In this document: positions 52,817-62,103 of the stretch, piece by piece
How the letters are laid out: each line of letters starts with the position of its first letter
How positions within the stretch are numbered: position 1 is the stretch's first letter
NCBI RefSeq assembly: GCF_021484805.1
Contig: NZ_CP090557.1
Location: 1,500,001-1,564,000, forward strand
From: Tellurirhabdus bombi
GTDB lineage: Bacteria > Bacteroidota > Bacteroidia > Cytophagales > Spirosomataceae
Direction of reading: 5' to 3'
Length of the DNA stretch: 64,000 nt
Notes under the pieces: model-generated
Database searches by the model: none
Told to the model about the DNA's origin: nothing
The model's input: only the letters and a program-made list of their open reading frames with translations
Program-made: the position numbers and the translations under genes

Positions 52817-53935
52817 ATGAATTATTTGATTAGAACCTTATTAATTGGACTCTTCACCGGCTTTTTAAGTTTCGGTTACGCCCAAAAAATTATTCAAAAG
52901 GAAATCAACCCTCCCCAACGTAACGCACGTGGCGGGGGGCATATTACTAAAATTGAATACACGCGTCATAAAATGATTGTTCATTTTGTGGCCGAAGATC
53001 GCGATTTTGCCCAACATGCTACGATTTATGGTCCTGGTCATGCCAATTCGTGGCGCTTGTATGATAAGAAGACCAAGCGGGAATACGCCTTGTTATTTAT
53101 AAAAAATATTGGTGCTGACGGTGAGATTTACGAAGAACATTTGGATAAACCGCGTCCCGTGGAGTTTTCATTCGTGAAGCGTATTGTTTGCGAGGCGCAT
53201 TTCGAGCGACCAGCAAAAGAAGTCAAAATGGTGGATATGATTGAGGAGGGAATCGAGCTCTACGAAAACCGCCGCACCAATCCGAAGGATCCTGCCAGCA
53301 TAAGTTCGCAGTGGCCTTACAACGTCTACGACATCAAGGTTATGTATTATGATGACAAAGACGATCCGGCTCTTGTGCGGCGTGATACACGATCCAGGGC
53401 AGTAGCCCCCAAAGCCGCCCGTCCATCTGCGCCAAAAGTGGCTGCTCCCTCTAAAGCAACAACCCCAAAAGCGGTTCCGCCAGCCAAGCCAAAACCCATC
53501 CAGCGCGATTCGATGCTCACCAAAACACCGCCTGTTAAAGGGCCAATAGTGACTAAAAAAGCCGAAAATTTCGGAAATAACGTTGAGGCTGGAAAAACGT
53601 ATCAGTTATCTAATTTGCTTTTTCAGCAATCAGAATGGACGATTCAGGCAAGTTCGTACCCGGAGCTGGACACCTTGACGGCCTTGATGAAGCGCCATCC
53701 AACGATGGAAATTGAACTGGCTGGTCATACCGATAACATCGGGAATCCGAAACTGAACGTCGATTTATCACGTCGGCGGGTTGAGACAGCCAAGAGTTAT
53801 CTGGTGAACAAAGGCATTGAGCCAGGCCGCATCAAAACACAGGCGTACGGTGGAAGTCGTCCCCTGGCTAATAACGGGAAAGAAGAAACCCGGCGATTGA
53901 ACCGCCGGGTTGAGGTAACTATTCTAAAGCAATAA
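52817..53935 (+). CDS. OmpA family outer membrane / peptidoglycan-binding protein
   Basis: A 372-residue protein with signal peptide (cleavage near YAQ), a beta-rich N-terminal domain (about 25-200), a Lys/Pro/Ala-rich linker (about 200-255) and a C-terminal OmpA domain with the peptidoglycan-binding Asp and Arg in AGHTDNIGNPKLN and SRRRVETAKSYL, ending in RRVEVTILKQ. ATG 52817 chosen because it starts the signal peptide; a TTG at 52793 is less likely. A hairpin CCAGTTA / TAACTGG (52731-52764) lies in the leader; its role is unknown. Confidence 0.9.
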   Translation: MNYLIRTLLIGLFTGFLSFGYAQKIIQKEINPPQRNARGGGHITKIEYTRHKMIVHFVAEDRDFAQHATIYGPGHANSWRLYDKKTKREYALLFIKNIGADGEIYEEHLDKPRPVEFSFVKRIVCEAHFERPAKEVKMVDMIEEGIELYENRRTNPKDPASISSQWPYNVYDIKVMYYDDKDDPALVRRDTRSRAVAPKAARPSAPKVAAPSKATTPKAVPPAKPKPIQRDSMLTKTPPVKGPIVTKKAENFGNNVEAGKTYQLSNLLFQQSEWTIQASSYPELDTLTALMKRHPTMEIELAGHTDNIGNPKLNVDLSRRRVETAKSYLVNKGIEPGRIKTQAYGGSRPLANNGKEETRRLNRRVEVTILKQ

Positions 53936-53941
53936 GTGGTA

Positions 53942-53968
53942 GGCTTTATAAACTCGAGTTATAAAGCC
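53942..53968. terminator. Bidirectional hairpin between OmpA and valS, overlapping the valS stop codon
   Basis: GGCTTTATAA / TTATAAAGCC around A-CTCGAG. The valS stop codon (53959-53961) lies in the right arm. Both strands have AT-rich flanks but no long T-run. Confidence 0.55.
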
Positions 53969-56589
53969 GCCAAACTTGCCTCTAGCGACTTAATTTTTGC
54001 TTCGGCGTCGGTTACTTTCTGGCGCTCTTTCTCGACGACATCTGGCTTGGCATTTTGCACAAATCGTTCGTTAGAGAGCTTTTTCTGTACCGAGAGCAGG
54101 AACCCCTGAATGTATTCCAGTTCTTTCTGGATGTTTGCGCGCTCCTGTTCCACATCGATTTCTCCGACGATGTTAACAAAAAACTCGTCGCTTTTAATCA
54201 CGAACGAAACGCCGCTGGCCTTTTCAGAAACATAGCTGATTTCCGATACGGTTGCCATTTTCCGAATGAGACTTTCGAACGGCTGGAACCGTGCGGCATT
54301 TTCCGTTTTAATAGCCAATGGAAGCTCTGTTTTTGGGCTTATTTGCTTGCTATTGCGAATGTTTCGGATGCTGGTTGCAATGTCAAACAAAAGCTCAAAA
54401 TCGGCTAAAAGCGAACTGTCAACTGAACCTGCCTGCGGGTAAGTAGCCAGACAAATCGTATCACCGCTCTGCCGCTCCCGGATTTCCTGCCAGATTTCTT
54501 CCGTAATAAACGGCATAAACGGATGCGCCAGGCACATCAACCGCTCAAAAAACTGGATGGTCGCTTCGTAGGTCTGCCGGTCAATGGGCTGTTCGTAACC
54601 GGGCTTAATCATCTCCAGGTACTGCGAGCAGAAATCATCCCAGATCAGTTTATAAACTGTCTGAAGCGCGTCCGACATGCGGTACTTGCTGAAATGGCTT
54701 TGTAGATCAGCCACCGTCTGGTTGAACTTAGCGTCGAACCAGCGAATGGCTAGTTCGTTATTAGCCGATGTGTTCTCCGTGATCTGCCAGCCCTTCACCA
54801 ATCGGAAGGCGTTCCAGATTTTGTTACAGAAATTACGGCCCTGCTCCACCAGTTTCTCATCGAAAAGCAAATCATTTCCCGCTGGCGAGCTGAAAAGCAT
54901 TCCCGTCCGAACACCGTCGGCGCCGAACTGCTCAATCAGGTCAATAGGATCGGGTGAATTACCCAACTGCTTCGACATTTTACGGCCCAGCTTATCTCGT
55001 ACCATTCCAGTAAAATACACGTTGCGGAACGGTGCTTCGCCCTTAAACTCGTAACCAGCCATAATCATCCGGGCAACCCAGAAGAAAATGATGTCAAAAC
55101 CGGTAACCAGGTCATTGGTTGGGTAATAGTAGTCAAGATCACCGGGACCTGCTTTTGGATTCTCGGAATCTTTGCCCGGAATGAAAACCGACATCGGCCA
55201 CAACCACGACGAAAACCAGGTGTCCAATACGTCTTCGTCCTGCGTCAGATCGGCTTCGCTCAGGGCAAAAAGCTGGTATTTATCGCGGGCAATGCGCAGG
55301 GCTTCGCGTTTGTTGTGGGCAACAATGATCCGACCATCCTGCATGTAGAATGCCGGAATCTGGTGGCCCCACCAGAGCTGGCGGCTGATACACCAATCGT
55401 GCGGGGCTTCCATCCACGACCGGTACATGTTTTTGAACTTGGCCGGGTGCAACTGGATGGTGTCGTTCATGACGTTTTCCAGGGCGGGTTTGGCAATATC
55501 CGCCATTTTCAGGAACCATTGCAACGACAGTTTTGGCTCGATAACGGCGTTCGTCCGCTCGGAGTAACCCACGTTAGACTTGTATTCTTCCGTCTTAGCC
55601 AGATAGCCTTTCTCTTCCAGTTCTTTGATGATCGCCTTCCGGGCGGCAAAGCGGTCTACGCCAACTAGAATCTGGGCTTTTTCGTTCAGCGTTCCGTCGT
55701 CCGACAGAATGTCAATAACCGGCAAATTATGCTTGATGCCTAGCTCGTAGTCATTCGGATCGTGGGCGGGCGTTACTTTCAGACAGCCCGTTCCAAAATC
55801 CATGGTTACGTACTCATCCGTGATGATGGGAATAGCGCGGTTAATCAGCGGAATCAGGGCTTTTTTGCCGTGCAGGTGCTTATAACGCTCGTCGTTCGGA
55901 TTGACGCAGATGGCTGAATCGGCCATGATTGTCTCGGGCCGAACCGTCGCAATGGTAACAAACTGTCCTTCTTCGCCCTGAATCGGATACTGAATGTATA
56001 CCAGCTTCTGCTGGATTTCTTTCATGATTACCTCTTCGTCCGAAACGGCAGTACGGCCCTGCGGGTCCCAGTTCACCATTCGAACGCCCCGGTAGATTTT
56101 GCCTTTGTTGTATAAATCCACGAAGGTATCAATGACGGCATCAGACAGCGCTGGTTCCATCGTAAACCGTTCCCGCTCCCAGTCGCAGGAGGCACCCAGT
56201 TTTTTGAGCTGTTTCAGGATAATACCACCGTATTTATGGGTCCACTCCCAGGCGTGTTCCAGAAATTTCTCACGGCCAATGTCGCGTTTATCGATGCCTT
56301 GCTCTTTCAGCAAGTTCACCACTTTCGTTTCCGTGGCAATAGAGGCATGGTCGGTTCCTGGCACCCAGCAGGCATTTTTACCTTCCATACGAGCCTTACG
56401 GATCAGAATGTCCTGAATAGTATTATTCAGCATGTGACCCATGTGCAAAACTCCTGTCACATTCGGCGGTGGAATGACAATGGTATAGGGCTCACGATCG
56501 TCAGGTGTCGAATGGAAATAGCGGTTCTCGAGCCAATACTGATACCACTTTTCTTCAATGTCTTTCGGATTATACGTCTTTGAAATCAT
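53959..56589 (-). CDS. valS: Valine--tRNA ligase
   Basis: An 876-residue class I aminoacyl-tRNA synthetase. HIGH motif HMGH at 49-52 (PPNVTGVLHMGHML), an editing domain (CP1) in the middle, KMSKQLGNSPDP as the KMSKS region, the anticodon-binding domain, and a C-terminal coiled coil (EQERANIQKELEYIQGFLLS) typical of ValRS. Length fits the family (about 870-950). Start at 56589 gives the standard N-terminus. Confidence 0.98.
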   Translation of the reverse strand: MISKTYNPKDIEEKWYQYWLENRYFHSTPDDREPYTIVIPPPNVTGVLHMGHMLNNTIQDILIRKARMEGKNACWVPGTDHASIATETKVVNLLKEQGIDKRDIGREKFLEHAWEWTHKYGGIILKQLKKLGASCDWERERFTMEPALSDAVIDTFVDLYNKGKIYRGVRMVNWDPQGRTAVSDEEVIMKEIQQKLVYIQYPIQGEEGQFVTIATVRPETIMADSAICVNPNDERYKHLHGKKALIPLINRAIPIITDEYVTMDFGTGCLKVTPAHDPNDYELGIKHNLPVIDILSDDGTLNEKAQILVGVDRFAARKAIIKELEEKGYLAKTEEYKSNVGYSERTNAVIEPKLSLQWFLKMADIAKPALENVMNDTIQLHPAKFKNMYRSWMEAPHDWCISRQLWWGHQIPAFYMQDGRIIVAHNKREALRIARDKYQLFALSEADLTQDEDVLDTWFSSWLWPMSVFIPGKDSENPKAGPGDLDYYYPTNDLVTGFDIIFFWVARMIMAGYEFKGEAPFRNVYFTGMVRDKLGRKMSKQLGNSPDPIDLIEQFGADGVRTGMLFSSPAGNDLLFDEKLVEQGRNFCNKIWNAFRLVKGWQITENTSANNELAIRWFDAKFNQTVADLQSHFSKYRMSDALQTVYKLIWDDFCSQYLEMIKPGYEQPIDRQTYEATIQFFERLMCLAHPFMPFITEEIWQEIRERQSGDTICLATYPQAGSVDSSLLADFELLFDIATSIRNIRNSKQISPKTELPLAIKTENAARFQPFESLIRKMATVSEISYVSEKASGVSFVIKSDEFFVNIVGEIDVEQERANIQKELEYIQGFLLSVQKKLSNERFVQNAKPDVVEKERQKVTDAEAKIKSLEASLAAL

Positions 56590-56789
56590 GCGATGTGCGT
56601 TTTCCTCCGTGGGCTTTGCGTTACTTTTAGCATTTTGGCGATCAACAAGAAATCACCGCATACCCTGAAAAGCGCCACAAAGAAGACAGAGGCTAATTAA
56701 GTACTGCAAAATTAGTCAATTCTGACGCGTGCGAAAACGAAAGGCAGGGTTTGAAAGTTTTTAAGGAGAAATACAAACCTTTACACCTT

Positions 56790-57716
56790 ATGGAATTTGG
56801 AAAAGCTACCAATCTTGATGCCGTTGACTTTACCCTTCCGGCAGACCATCCGGCCAACCAGCGCATCTGGGACAGCCTTGAACCGAATAAAAATCCAGAA
56901 GTTTACATAGGCGGACCGATTTGGGCCAATAAACAATATGTTGGTAAAATCTATCCCAGCAATGCCAAAGAGAAGGATTTTTTGCACCATTATACCCGCC
57001 AGTTCAATACCATTGAGCTTAATCTAACGCATTACCAGATTCCGACGCCAGCAATGATCAGCCGCTGGAAGCAGGAGGCTACGGGTTCGCCAATGCGTCC
57101 GCCTTTTGTGTATTGCCCGAAATTTCCGCAGGCGATTAGTCACGAGCGCGGTTTGGTTGCTACCGAAGCCTTGACCGAAGATTTTGTAAACGCTGTGCTG
57201 GACCTGGAGGAATTTCTGGGAACGACGTTCCTGCAACTGCCGCCGACTTTTGGCCCTGACCGTTGGCCTATCCTGGAAAAATACCTGAAAAGCTTGCCGG
57301 ATGATCTGAAAGTAGCCGTAGAGTTTCGGCATCAAGACTGGTTTAGCCAGCCCGAGGTGTGGCAACGCACCCTGGACCGGCTTCATGCTCTGCGGCGTGA
57401 TGTTGTCATCTCGGATGTAGCGGGGCGGCGTGACGTGTTGCACATGAGCCTCAGCAGTCCAGTGTTGGTTCTGCGATTTATTGCCAATGAAGGTCATCCA
57501 AGCGACTATGAACGGACGGATGCCTGGGTGCAGCGCCTGTCTGAATGGTTTGGCAAGGGCTTGCAAACGGCTTACCTCTTTGTGCACGGTGGTGGCGAAA
57601 ATGATACCGCTCCCGAACTCATTCGCTATTGGGTGCGCCGCCTCAATGCCGTTTGTGGCTTACATTTGCAGGAGCCAACCTTGCGACCCGAGGTAATACA
57701 GGGAAGCTTATTCTAG
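56790..57716 (+). CDS. DUF72 family protein
   Basis: A 308-residue protein of the DUF72 (YecE-like) family. Conserved stretches: PSNAKEKDFLHHYTRQFNTI (TIM-barrel start), YCPKFPQAISHER, FLQLPPTFG, KVAVEFRHQDWF and YLFVHGGGENDTAPEL. A phosphate- or sugar-binding TIM barrel; function unknown. ATG 56790 is preferred; a TTG 39 bases upstream would add a Lys-rich extension. Its stop overlaps that of the acetyltransferase gene on the other strand by four bases. Confidence 0.9.
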   Translation: MEFGKATNLDAVDFTLPADHPANQRIWDSLEPNKNPEVYIGGPIWANKQYVGKIYPSNAKEKDFLHHYTRQFNTIELNLTHYQIPTPAMISRWKQEATGSPMRPPFVYCPKFPQAISHERGLVATEALTEDFVNAVLDLEEFLGTTFLQLPPTFGPDRWPILEKYLKSLPDDLKVAVEFRHQDWFSQPEVWQRTLDRLHALRRDVVISDVAGRRDVLHMSLSSPVLVLRFIANEGHPSDYERTDAWVQRLSEWFGKGLQTAYLFVHGGGENDTAPELIRYWVRRLNAVCGLHLQEPTLRPEVIQGSLF

Positions 57717-58252
57717 CGCGGCTGCGGAAAATCCAGCCGCCACCAAAGCATGTCTTTTTCCTGCTTGAAGAACTTAAACTTGTTTTTTTCCAGGGCTCGC
57801 CGGGAAGCCAGGTTATGGCTTTCTGTTTCGGCAATGATAGCGCGGACATCCTCCTGACCCATTGCCCACTCGATCATGGCGCCAATGGCTTCTGTCATGT
57901 AGCCCTGGCACTGGAAGTCTGGATAGGTTCCGTACCCGATTTCAATTTCGCCGTTCTCGTCCGGGGCGCCTTTGAAGCACAAATCCCCGATCATTACATT
58001 TTGTTCTTTATGCACGATGGTCCACAAAGTAGAGAAGAGGACTGTTTCGGTGGCATTCGCAACAGTGGGCAAAATTCCGTATTCAAGCGCCTCGGCCAGC
58101 GCCGGCGGTATATCTCTAGGATGAGGATCTAATTTCAACTCACGTTCCAGATCGTAACGATCGGTACGCATGTACTTCACTAGTTGCGAATAATTGAGAG
58201 GTAGAAGGAGAAGTCGTTCCGTTTGTAGCTGGATTGGAAACCGGTGGATCAT
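57713..58252 (-). CDS. GNAT family N-acetyltransferase
   Basis: A 179-residue acetyltransferase similar to ribosomal-protein acetylases (RimJ/RimL type). The N-terminus IQLQTERLLLLPLNYSQLVK is typical; the acetyl-CoA site lies around YPDFQCQGYMTEAIGAMI, and NLASRRALEKNKFKFF is the conserved end of the GNAT fold. The target is unknown. It overlaps the DUF72 stop by four bases on the opposite strand. Confidence 0.88.
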   Translation of the reverse strand: MIHRFPIQLQTERLLLLPLNYSQLVKYMRTDRYDLERELKLDPHPRDIPPALAEALEYGILPTVANATETVLFSTLWTIVHKEQNVMIGDLCFKGAPDENGEIEIGYGTYPDFQCQGYMTEAIGAMIEWAMGQEDVRAIIAETESHNLASRRALEKNKFKFFKQEKDMLWWRLDFPQPR

Positions 58253-58420
58253 TAGCGGGTCGATTACACGAAAGATACGTTAAGGTACAAACGCGTAAAA
58301 ATACACCACCTTCGATTTGCCTATGCTATTTCGCCCGAAAGATTTAGAAGACTGTAAGAGTTGCTGAAGAACAAGGCCCATCCAACGGTTAAGGATAGGC
58401 ACTTGACAGACGCGAATGGC

Positions 58421-58666
58421 TTAGTTTTTAATGGGTGTGATGATGTTGTTATCTGTTTCGATAACTAGTATTTTATCAAGAACCCAATCAGTAAGATTTA
58501 ACAGAATAATGGCTACAGAAGCACTGATACTCATTCCAACCATGATGGCTACGCCCCAACCGATCGACCTGTAAAGATAAGGCTGCCACCAATCCAAATG
58601 AATGAGATAAGCAGCGGTCAATCCCCAAAAAAGCAGGAAAACACCGATGATGAATGTATTTTTCAT
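58421..58666 (-). CDS. Small membrane protein, unknown
   Basis: An 81-residue protein with two hydrophobic segments (about 6-22 and 34-57, GWGVAIMVGMSISASVAIIL) and a polar tail (VIETDNNIITPIKN). No family recognised. It stands alone with 168 bases downstream to the acetyltransferase and a long gene-poor stretch upstream. Codon pattern is AT-richer than the core genes, consistent with an accessory gene. Confidence 0.5.
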   Translation of the reverse strand: MKNTFIIGVFLLFWGLTAAYLIHLDWWQPYLYRSIGWGVAIMVGMSISASVAIILLNLTDWVLDKILVIETDNNIITPIKN

Positions 58667-59502
58667 ACGTCTAGTGAGTAATTATATAGAAACTGAAATT
58701 GTCGTTCTGATAATTCGCCCCAAAATGACAAAAAACTATCTCTAAACTTTACGGTGGAATGACAGCCAGCATGACAAAGCTAAGCCTTAATTCGTGGATA
58801 AAACTAGGAGGAAATACTTAACCAGCCAAGCAACTAATTAGGTATTTTATTAAGATGCAAAGATAAATTCATATTGGTTGTCTATTAATTGTCTGGAAAA
58901 TAAGCTGGTATAATATGGCGTACAGTAAAAATTAAATTATCGTACAGCTTGGGTGAAATCGCTGAGAGAAAGGTCAAAAAAGTAAGGTTTTGTACAAAGA
59001 AGCAGCGTATTAATCCAAAAGCGAAGTGAATAATAGGGAGGGCTTGAAAAACAAAACCCGGACTTAGTAAGCCGGGCTGTAAGGCTTTTTTTCTGTCCCA
59101 CCATAATCTGGATAGGTGCGAACAAATTAGTAAAAAATTGTCATTTTATCGAATTAAGGCCACTTTTTTTGCTAGTCTATTTTCCTGAAAGCTGTATTTT
59201 AGGAAATATTCTACCCCATTAAGAACCGTTTACTAGTCAGCATCTTTATTTTCTGGATTGAGCTTCAAAAGCATCTCAGGTGCAAATTTTCAAATTTTAC
59301 TGTCTGATAACTAATTGTTCAGTAGCAAAAGATAACTGATTGGATCAACTTGTATTTCAGGCGCGTGATACGGCCTGGCCCTTAAGACACGTGCTCGCAG
59401 CTGGATAGGAGCAAGGGCTCACCGATCCAGACGGGGCTAATGAAAACAGATGGAATGGGTGCTGGATGAGAAACAGGTGAAGGAGATTTGATCAGTCTAC
59501 TT
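58667..59502. other. Gene-poor AT-rich stretch, no intact gene
   Basis: No frame with coding character or family features was seen. Short open frames here are interrupted or lack a start. A minus-strand terminator-like hairpin, CCCGG (59057-59061) / CCGGG (59072-59076), followed on that strand by TTTTGTTTTT, has no gene in front of it, which suggests that a gene has been lost. One plus-strand frame near 59341 reads LDQLVFQARDTAWPL before a stop, possibly decay of a coding region. Confidence 0.5.
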
Positions 59503-59762
59503 ATGATTGCAGCGTCGTTGAGTTCTATAATGCTGGTATACGGAATCAGGGGAATAAAGGAGGAAACATTATTCTGAATTTTATTTTCGGTATTCCGATT
59601 ATGCTTGCCCTAGTAGGATTGCTTTTCTGATTCGCCGGATCAGTAATCGGAATATACTCCATGTTTGGATTATTGAATCCGTTCCTGTCGCTTTTGGCTG
59701 GTATTCTTTTCTTTATGTCTGGTAATGGAACCCCTTTTTTTAAGAAGATTTTGTTGAATTAG
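59503..59762 (+). pseudogene. Decayed small membrane protein gene
   Basis: From ATG 59503 the frame reads MIAASLSSIMLVYGIRGIKE and stops at 59575. A frame shifted by one base takes over (IILNFIFGIPIMLALVGLLF), meets a TGA at 59628, then continues FAGSVIGIYSMFGLLNPFLS to a stop at 59760. So one frameshift and one in-frame stop separate what look like three or more membrane helices of one original protein. No family could be named. Confidence 0.45.
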
Positions 59763-59968
59763 GGTCTATCCGTATACGTTGTGAAAGTGCTTCTGTACAG
59801 TATGTCAAAACACTGCGCTCTAAGTCGGTTAAGACGAATTTCCGACCATGCTGGTCTTCTTCGATTCGGAAATCCGTAAGGCTTGGCGATCAAACAATAA
59901 TCTAGCGTCACAGTTTTGCGAATAAGTAAAAGACTTACGCGAAAGCAGTTTGACAAGCCCTTATACTT

Positions 59969-60337
59969 ATGAATACAAAACTCATTACGCCCCGAATGCA
60001 TGGCTTAATCGACTATGCCCTAGTTGGTAGTTTGCTTACCTTTCCCACCGTGTTGAATTTCAGCCCGGACGTGAAGAAAATCTATACTGCTGAAGCACTG
60101 GCCCTTCTGGTATATGTTTCCCTAACCGACCAGCCGGCAGCCGTAAAACCGCTGATTCCTTTTCCGAGGCATGGAAAAATCGACCCTTTTAATGTAGGGC
60201 AGTTTGCGCTACAGACCTTCACAAAACCCTTTCGCAAAGATCCACGGGCACGGCTGTTTAACATTGGCTTCACTGCGCTGGCAGGTCTGACTGTTCTTCT
60301 AACGGATTGGCACGGTTCAACGCAGCGCGCACGCTGA
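59969..60337 (+). CDS. Small membrane protein, paralogue of the convergent gene 60390-60752
   Basis: A 122-residue protein. Shared pattern with the neighbour: HGLIDYALVGSLLTFPTVL versus HGILDYAFAGVQLTLPAIL, TDQPAAVKPLIPFP versus TDTPAGIYPVISLP, and FRKDPRARLFNIGF versus IRKDQTALNFHLGF. Three or four hydrophobic stretches are likely. Function unknown. It is encoded head-to-tail opposite its paralogue (convergent), with 52 bases between stops. Confidence 0.8.
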   Translation: MNTKLITPRMHGLIDYALVGSLLTFPTVLNFSPDVKKIYTAEALALLVYVSLTDQPAAVKPLIPFPRHGKIDPFNVGQFALQTFTKPFRKDPRARLFNIGFTALAGLTVLLTDWHGSTQRAR

Positions 60338-60389
60338 TTGATCGCACAATCGGAACCCGCGCTGAACGAGAACCTGGCCTTCACTTGAG

Positions 60390-60752
60390 TTACTTTCTTG
60401 GCTGGCTTTGGTAGTCGGTTAGGAGGTAATTGGTAATGGCTGCTCCTAAAAATCCTAAATGAAAGTTTAGAGCCGTCTGATCTTTCCGGATAAAAGGCGC
60501 GAAAGTGAGCAGTGATTGACTAAGAATTGAAGCCGCATCCACCTTTTTATGAGTTGGCAAAGAAATGACAGGATATATACCTGCGGGCGTATCGGTCAAA
60601 GCATTGGCTGTCAAAAAGCCTAAGCCAATGGCTCGGTACGTTTTAACGGCAGTTGGATTGATACCAAGGATTGCGGGTAGGGTCAGTTGGACACCGGCGA
60701 AGGCATAGTCGAGAATACCATGCAATTTGGCCTTAACGGGTTTATTAGTCAT
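60390..60752 (-). CDS. Small membrane protein, paralogue of 59969-60337
   Basis: A 120-residue protein with the same features as the previous one (see shared motifs there), ending LTDYQSQPRK where the other ends LTDWHGSTQRAR. ATG 60752 is taken (MTNKPVKAKLHG); a TTG 30 bases upstream would add a non-family extension. Two copies that have diverged clearly suggest an old duplication, one copy inverted. Confidence 0.8.
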   Translation of the reverse strand: MTNKPVKAKLHGILDYAFAGVQLTLPAILGINPTAVKTYRAIGLGFLTANALTDTPAGIYPVISLPTHKKVDAASILSQSLLTFAPFIRKDQTALNFHLGFLGAAITNYLLTDYQSQPRK

Positions 60753-60867
60753 GAGTTGCTGGTAAAAGTGATCAATATGCAAAACAAGCTAGATAGCTAT
60801 GAAAGCCAAGAAAATGAGCTACTGGCCCTATTCGTATCTTTTCGGAGAGGAGGATACAATTCAAACT

Positions 60868-60904
60868 AAAAAAGCACTTAACTACATCGGTTAAGTGCTT
60901 TTTT
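60868..60904. terminator. Strong bidirectional terminator
   Basis: A 15-bp stem AAAAAAGCACTTAAC / GTTAAGTGCTTTTTT with a 7-base loop. It serves the minus-strand aldose epimerase gene that ends at 60934. Confidence 0.92.
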
Positions 60905-60933
60905 AGAGCGTGGACACGCATCAGTCAAAGGCT

Positions 60934-61803
60934 TTACTGAATACCAATGGTGAACCCCGCTTCAAAAAGTTCACCAGCATCTACGTGCTGAATGGCCTCT
61001 TTCTGGCTAATATCAAAAGCCATTCCCTCGGAGTCTGCACAACCTAACCAGGGTTCAATGCAAACAAAGGGAGCGCCGGGTTTAGCCCAGATTCCGAGAT
61101 ACGGAAAGGGCGGATAAGTAACCGTAATGCAGTGATCATGATGCCGGCTTCGGATAGTAACCCGCCGCGAATCAAGGTTTTTGAACACAAGTGCATCCTG
61201 ATCGAATAAATCACGCGTTAAAGGAAGCTGATTGCCAACTGCTAAAATAGGACTGGTTTCGCCCGTGAAATAGCCCTTTGGAGACAAAAGATGTCTTTCT
61301 AGAGGCTCTTCCTTTTGAAACTCCAGCAAATAATCCTCGTAAGATTCATTTGGCGAGAAGGGAACGGCAAAAGCAGGGTGCGCGCCAACCGAAAAGTAAA
61401 TGGTCTTGTTGTCTTCGTTAAGAACTCGGTAAACTACCGTAAGAACAGGGCCGTCGAGCTGGTATTCAACCTGGAAATCGAAGCGATAAGGATAAACTAA
61501 CTCAGTATCGGCGTTGTTTTTAAGCGAGAAAACTGCTTTTTCCGGGGTTGATTCAATGACCGAGAACGTGGATTTCCGGGCAAAACCGTGACGCTCCATG
61601 GAGTAGGTCTGTTCGTCAATAAGAAGCTGGTCATCCAGGCAGCCACCTACAACCGGAAATAAGTTGGGAGCGTGCCAGCCCCAGATGGCTTCGTCTGCCT
61701 GCCACAAATGTTCGGTATTTGTCGGTTTGTGGAAAATAGAGGTTAATTCTGCGCCTTTTGGGCGGACAAGTACGCGTAAAAAATCGTTTTCGAGAGTTGT
61801 CAT
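60934..61803 (-). CDS. Aldose 1-epimerase family protein (LacX-like)
   Basis: A 289-residue galactose-mutarotase-like protein. Substrate-site features: NLFPVVGGCLDDQL, the His pair in ERHGFAR and VGAHPAFAVPF, and the general acid Glu in CIEPWLGCADSE. It belongs to the LacX/YeaD-like subgroup; the sugar is not predictable. Start ATG 61803. A strong terminator follows. The ~255 bases upstream (61804-62103) hold no gene that I can support. Confidence 0.88.
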   Translation of the reverse strand: MTTLENDFLRVLVRPKGAELTSIFHKPTNTEHLWQADEAIWGWHAPNLFPVVGGCLDDQLLIDEQTYSMERHGFARKSTFSVIESTPEKAVFSLKNNADTELVYPYRFDFQVEYQLDGPVLTVVYRVLNEDNKTIYFSVGAHPAFAVPFSPNESYEDYLLEFQKEEPLERHLLSPKGYFTGETSPILAVGNQLPLTRDLFDQDALVFKNLDSRRVTIRSRHHDHCITVTYPPFPYLGIWAKPGAPFVCIEPWLGCADSEGMAFDISQKEAIQHVDAGELFEAGFTIGIQ

Positions 61804-62103
61804 GCGTGTAGAATATCGGATAGCTAAGAAAGTCGTAAATAAGGCTAAATGTTATGAACACAAACAGATAAAAAAGCAAAAGTGCTGATTAGTAAGTTAA
61901 TGTTGTAGGCGCTTTTCATTGGGGAAGGGCTTCTAAGGCACGTTAATTTTGTGGGCATGTCTCTCAAAATGCATTCTTTTTCTGCCTAAAGCGCTATTTT
62001 TGTACTAGGAGTTTTCTTTCGCTGCTCAGGAAACTAGGTAGGTTGGGAAACGAAATCGTTGCTTTTCATCGTTATAGATGTACTTAAACGAATCAAAGGA
62101 TTT

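Noticed and set aside
58937-59125. Minus-strand 62-residue open frame in the gene-poor stretch
   Set aside because: No signal, domain or start context; it overlaps the orphan terminator hairpin.
59759-60001. Minus-strand open frame of 80 residues upstream of the paralogue gene
   Set aside because: Composition is random-looking, overlaps the start of a convincing gene and has no homologous pattern.
60687-60869. Plus-strand 60-residue frame antisense to the second paralogue
   Set aside because: It is a mirror of the paralogue gene start and has no own signal or motif.
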